From: Firmicutes bacterium UBA3932
Lineage (GTDB): Bacteria; Bacillota; Clostridia; Peptostreptococcales; Anaerovoracaceae
Reading direction: 5' to 3'
Length of the DNA stretch: 23,748 nucleotides
Assembly (NCBI GenBank): GCA_002385825.1
Contig: DGEG01000067.1
Coordinates: 1-23,748, forward strand
Positions 23,197 to 23,748 of the stretch are shown in pieces. The translations under genes were made by a program, and so were the position numbers. The notes beneath the pieces were generated by a model that was not told where the DNA came from, searched no databases, and saw only the letters and a program-made list of their open reading frames with translations. The number at the start of each line of letters is the position of its first letter. Within the stretch, counting starts at the first letter, position 1.

Positions 23197-23234
23197 TGTC
23201 TGTATTCGGTGTCTGACACTTTTTACAACCTTTG
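23197..23234 (+). repeat. REP-like repeat, copy C
   Basis: 38 bases identical at 37 positions to 7350-7387, about 15.8 kb away. Preceded by a partial tandem TTTGGTGTCTG at 23193-23201. Non-coding, about 50 bases upstream of the liv promoter -35. Confidence 0.75.
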
Positions 23235-23288
23235 TAAACAAGAACTTTCGTCCTTATTTAAAACATGGCTACTATTACCCTATTTATA

Positions 23289-23589
23289 TAGACAAAAATA
23301 ATGGTCAATAGCGAAATCTTGTCTACCTTGCCTTTCAAAAGTAGACAATTGTCAGGAACCGTGACCGGAATCTGTCTAATTGGAACCCTCAAGTTAGACA
23401 AGAAATTAAGATGCAAATTATTTATGTCTATTTTTGGCCTACAAAATAGACAAGAATTTATGATAAACAATTAATGTTGTTTATTTTTATGCTCTGGAGT
23501 AGACAACAATTAATTATGCGGAATGAAAGTTGGCTACTTTCAGATCCCAATGTAGACAAGAAATAAAATAACAAAATGATAATTGTCTA
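23289..23589. repeat. cluster of TAGACAA sites in both orientations
   Basis: TAGACAA or close forms occur on the plus strand near 23289, 23342, 23395, 23447, 23500 and 23553. On the minus strand they occur near 23318-23325, 23373-23379 (TAGACAG), 23424-23430 (TAGACAT) and 23582-23589. Several plus copies extend to TAGACAAGAA(A)TTA. The six plus-strand sites are spaced 53, 53, 52, 53 and 53 bases apart, a strikingly regular period. Non-coding. May be arrayed protein-binding sites or the end of a lost transposon. Confidence 0.7.
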
Positions 23590-23664
23590 CTTTCAACTTT
23601 TTATATAAACAGAAATCCGCTCGTAACCTGTTTCTTGCTTATCTGATTTCTGACGCAAAGATGA

Positions 23665-23708
23665 AAAGCTAACCATCCGGCATGATTTCATGCAAAATGG
23701 TTAGCTTT
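23665..23708. other. nested perfect stem-loop near the right edge
   Basis: AAAGCTAACCAT (23665-23676) pairs with ATGGTTAGCTTT (23697-23708). Inside, GCATG/CATGC (23680-23684/23689-23693) forms a second stem with a CCG/AAA internal loop. On the minus strand it is followed by TCATCTTT, and on the plus strand by GTCGAG, so neither side has a good T tract. It could be a terminator of a neighbouring gene or a palindromic unit. Confidence 0.45.
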
Positions 23709-23723
23709 GTCGAGATACGAAGC

Positions 23724-23748
23724 AAAAAAAAACCATCCACGCGTCAAA
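23724..23748 (-). terminator. possible terminator tail cut by the window edge
   Basis: On the minus strand the edge reads GTGGATGG followed by nine Ts. This would be the right arm and T tract of a terminator whose left arm lies outside the window, for a leftward gene beyond it. Confidence 0.3.

Larger units (their letters stand above)
23069..23748. other. 680-base non-coding region upstream of the liv operon
   Basis: No credible gene. From left to right it holds the livK promoter, a REP-like repeat (23197-23234), a cluster of ten TAGACA-core sites (23289-23589), an 8-base inverted repeat CAGAAATC/GATTTCTG (23610-23617/23645-23652), a nested stem-loop (23665-23708), and at the edge an A9 run that on the minus strand reads as a T tract. 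A 70-codon minus-strand frame at 23258-23470 is made largely of the repeats and is not counted. Confidence 0.55.

Noticed and set aside
23258..23470. 70-codon minus-strand open frame upstream of livK
   Set aside because: No ribosome site or known domain; it is built from the TAGACAA repeat region and AT-rich DNA.
23289..23589. CRISPR array
   Set aside because: Repeats are only 7-15 bases, occur in both orientations, and no cas gene is present.

Overview
The window looks like the chromosome of a low-to-moderate-GC Gram-positive anaerobe of the class Clostridia. The signs are strong AAGGAGG-type ribosome binding sites, sigma-A promoters, two lipoproteins with lipobox signal peptides, PurR of the Bacillus/Clostridium type, SpoVG, a dacF-type D,D-carboxypeptidase, and the Firmicute gene order purR-spoVG-glmU-prs-pth-mfd. 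I cannot name the genus from the sequence alone. I see no prophage, CRISPR array, tRNA, rRNA or intact transposase.

Layout. (1) 249-8944, all on the minus strand: purR, spoVG, then a probable operon glmU (acetyltransferase half only)-prs-pth-mfd, followed by a PrsA-like foldase lipoprotein. It covers purine control, UDP-GlcNAc and PRPP supply, peptidyl-tRNA recycling, transcription-coupled repair and extracytoplasmic folding. (2) 9172-10554, plus strand: murC, divergent from purR, with back-to-back promoters sharing a -35 box. (3) 10598-13204, minus strand: an archaeal-type phosphoglycerate mutase-like gene followed by a D,D-carboxypeptidase, convergent with murC across a perfect bidirectional terminator hairpin. 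(4) 13400-16070, plus strand: a structured leader with an apparent early terminator, serC, a 129-bp inverted-repeat element, then serA with its own promoter. Together these make O-phosphoserine from 3-phosphoglycerate, the metabolite the neighbouring mutase-like enzyme would act on. (5) 16067-17499, minus strand: rdgB and a YihY/BrkB membrane protein, overlapping by ATGA. (6) 17642-23068, minus strand: a six-gene operon livK-livH-livM-livG-livF plus a CBS-ACT sensor protein, a branched-chain or other hydrophobic amino-acid importer with a likely regulatory partner.

Between the genes lie several small repeat families that the genes do not explain. One is a REP-like GTGTCTGACAC repeat at 7350-7488, 14823-14843 and 23197-23234. 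Another is a CACACGGGG/CCCCGTGTG hairpin at two loci. A third is ten TAGACA-core sites, in both orientations, in 300 bp upstream of the liv operon. There are also three ATCAGCTAAAA copies at the left edge and the 129-bp MITE-like element between serC and serA. With the standalone GlmU acetyltransferase domain and the serC leader, these are the most interesting parts of the window. Otherwise it is mostly conserved housekeeping DNA, and I see no clear new multi-gene system.
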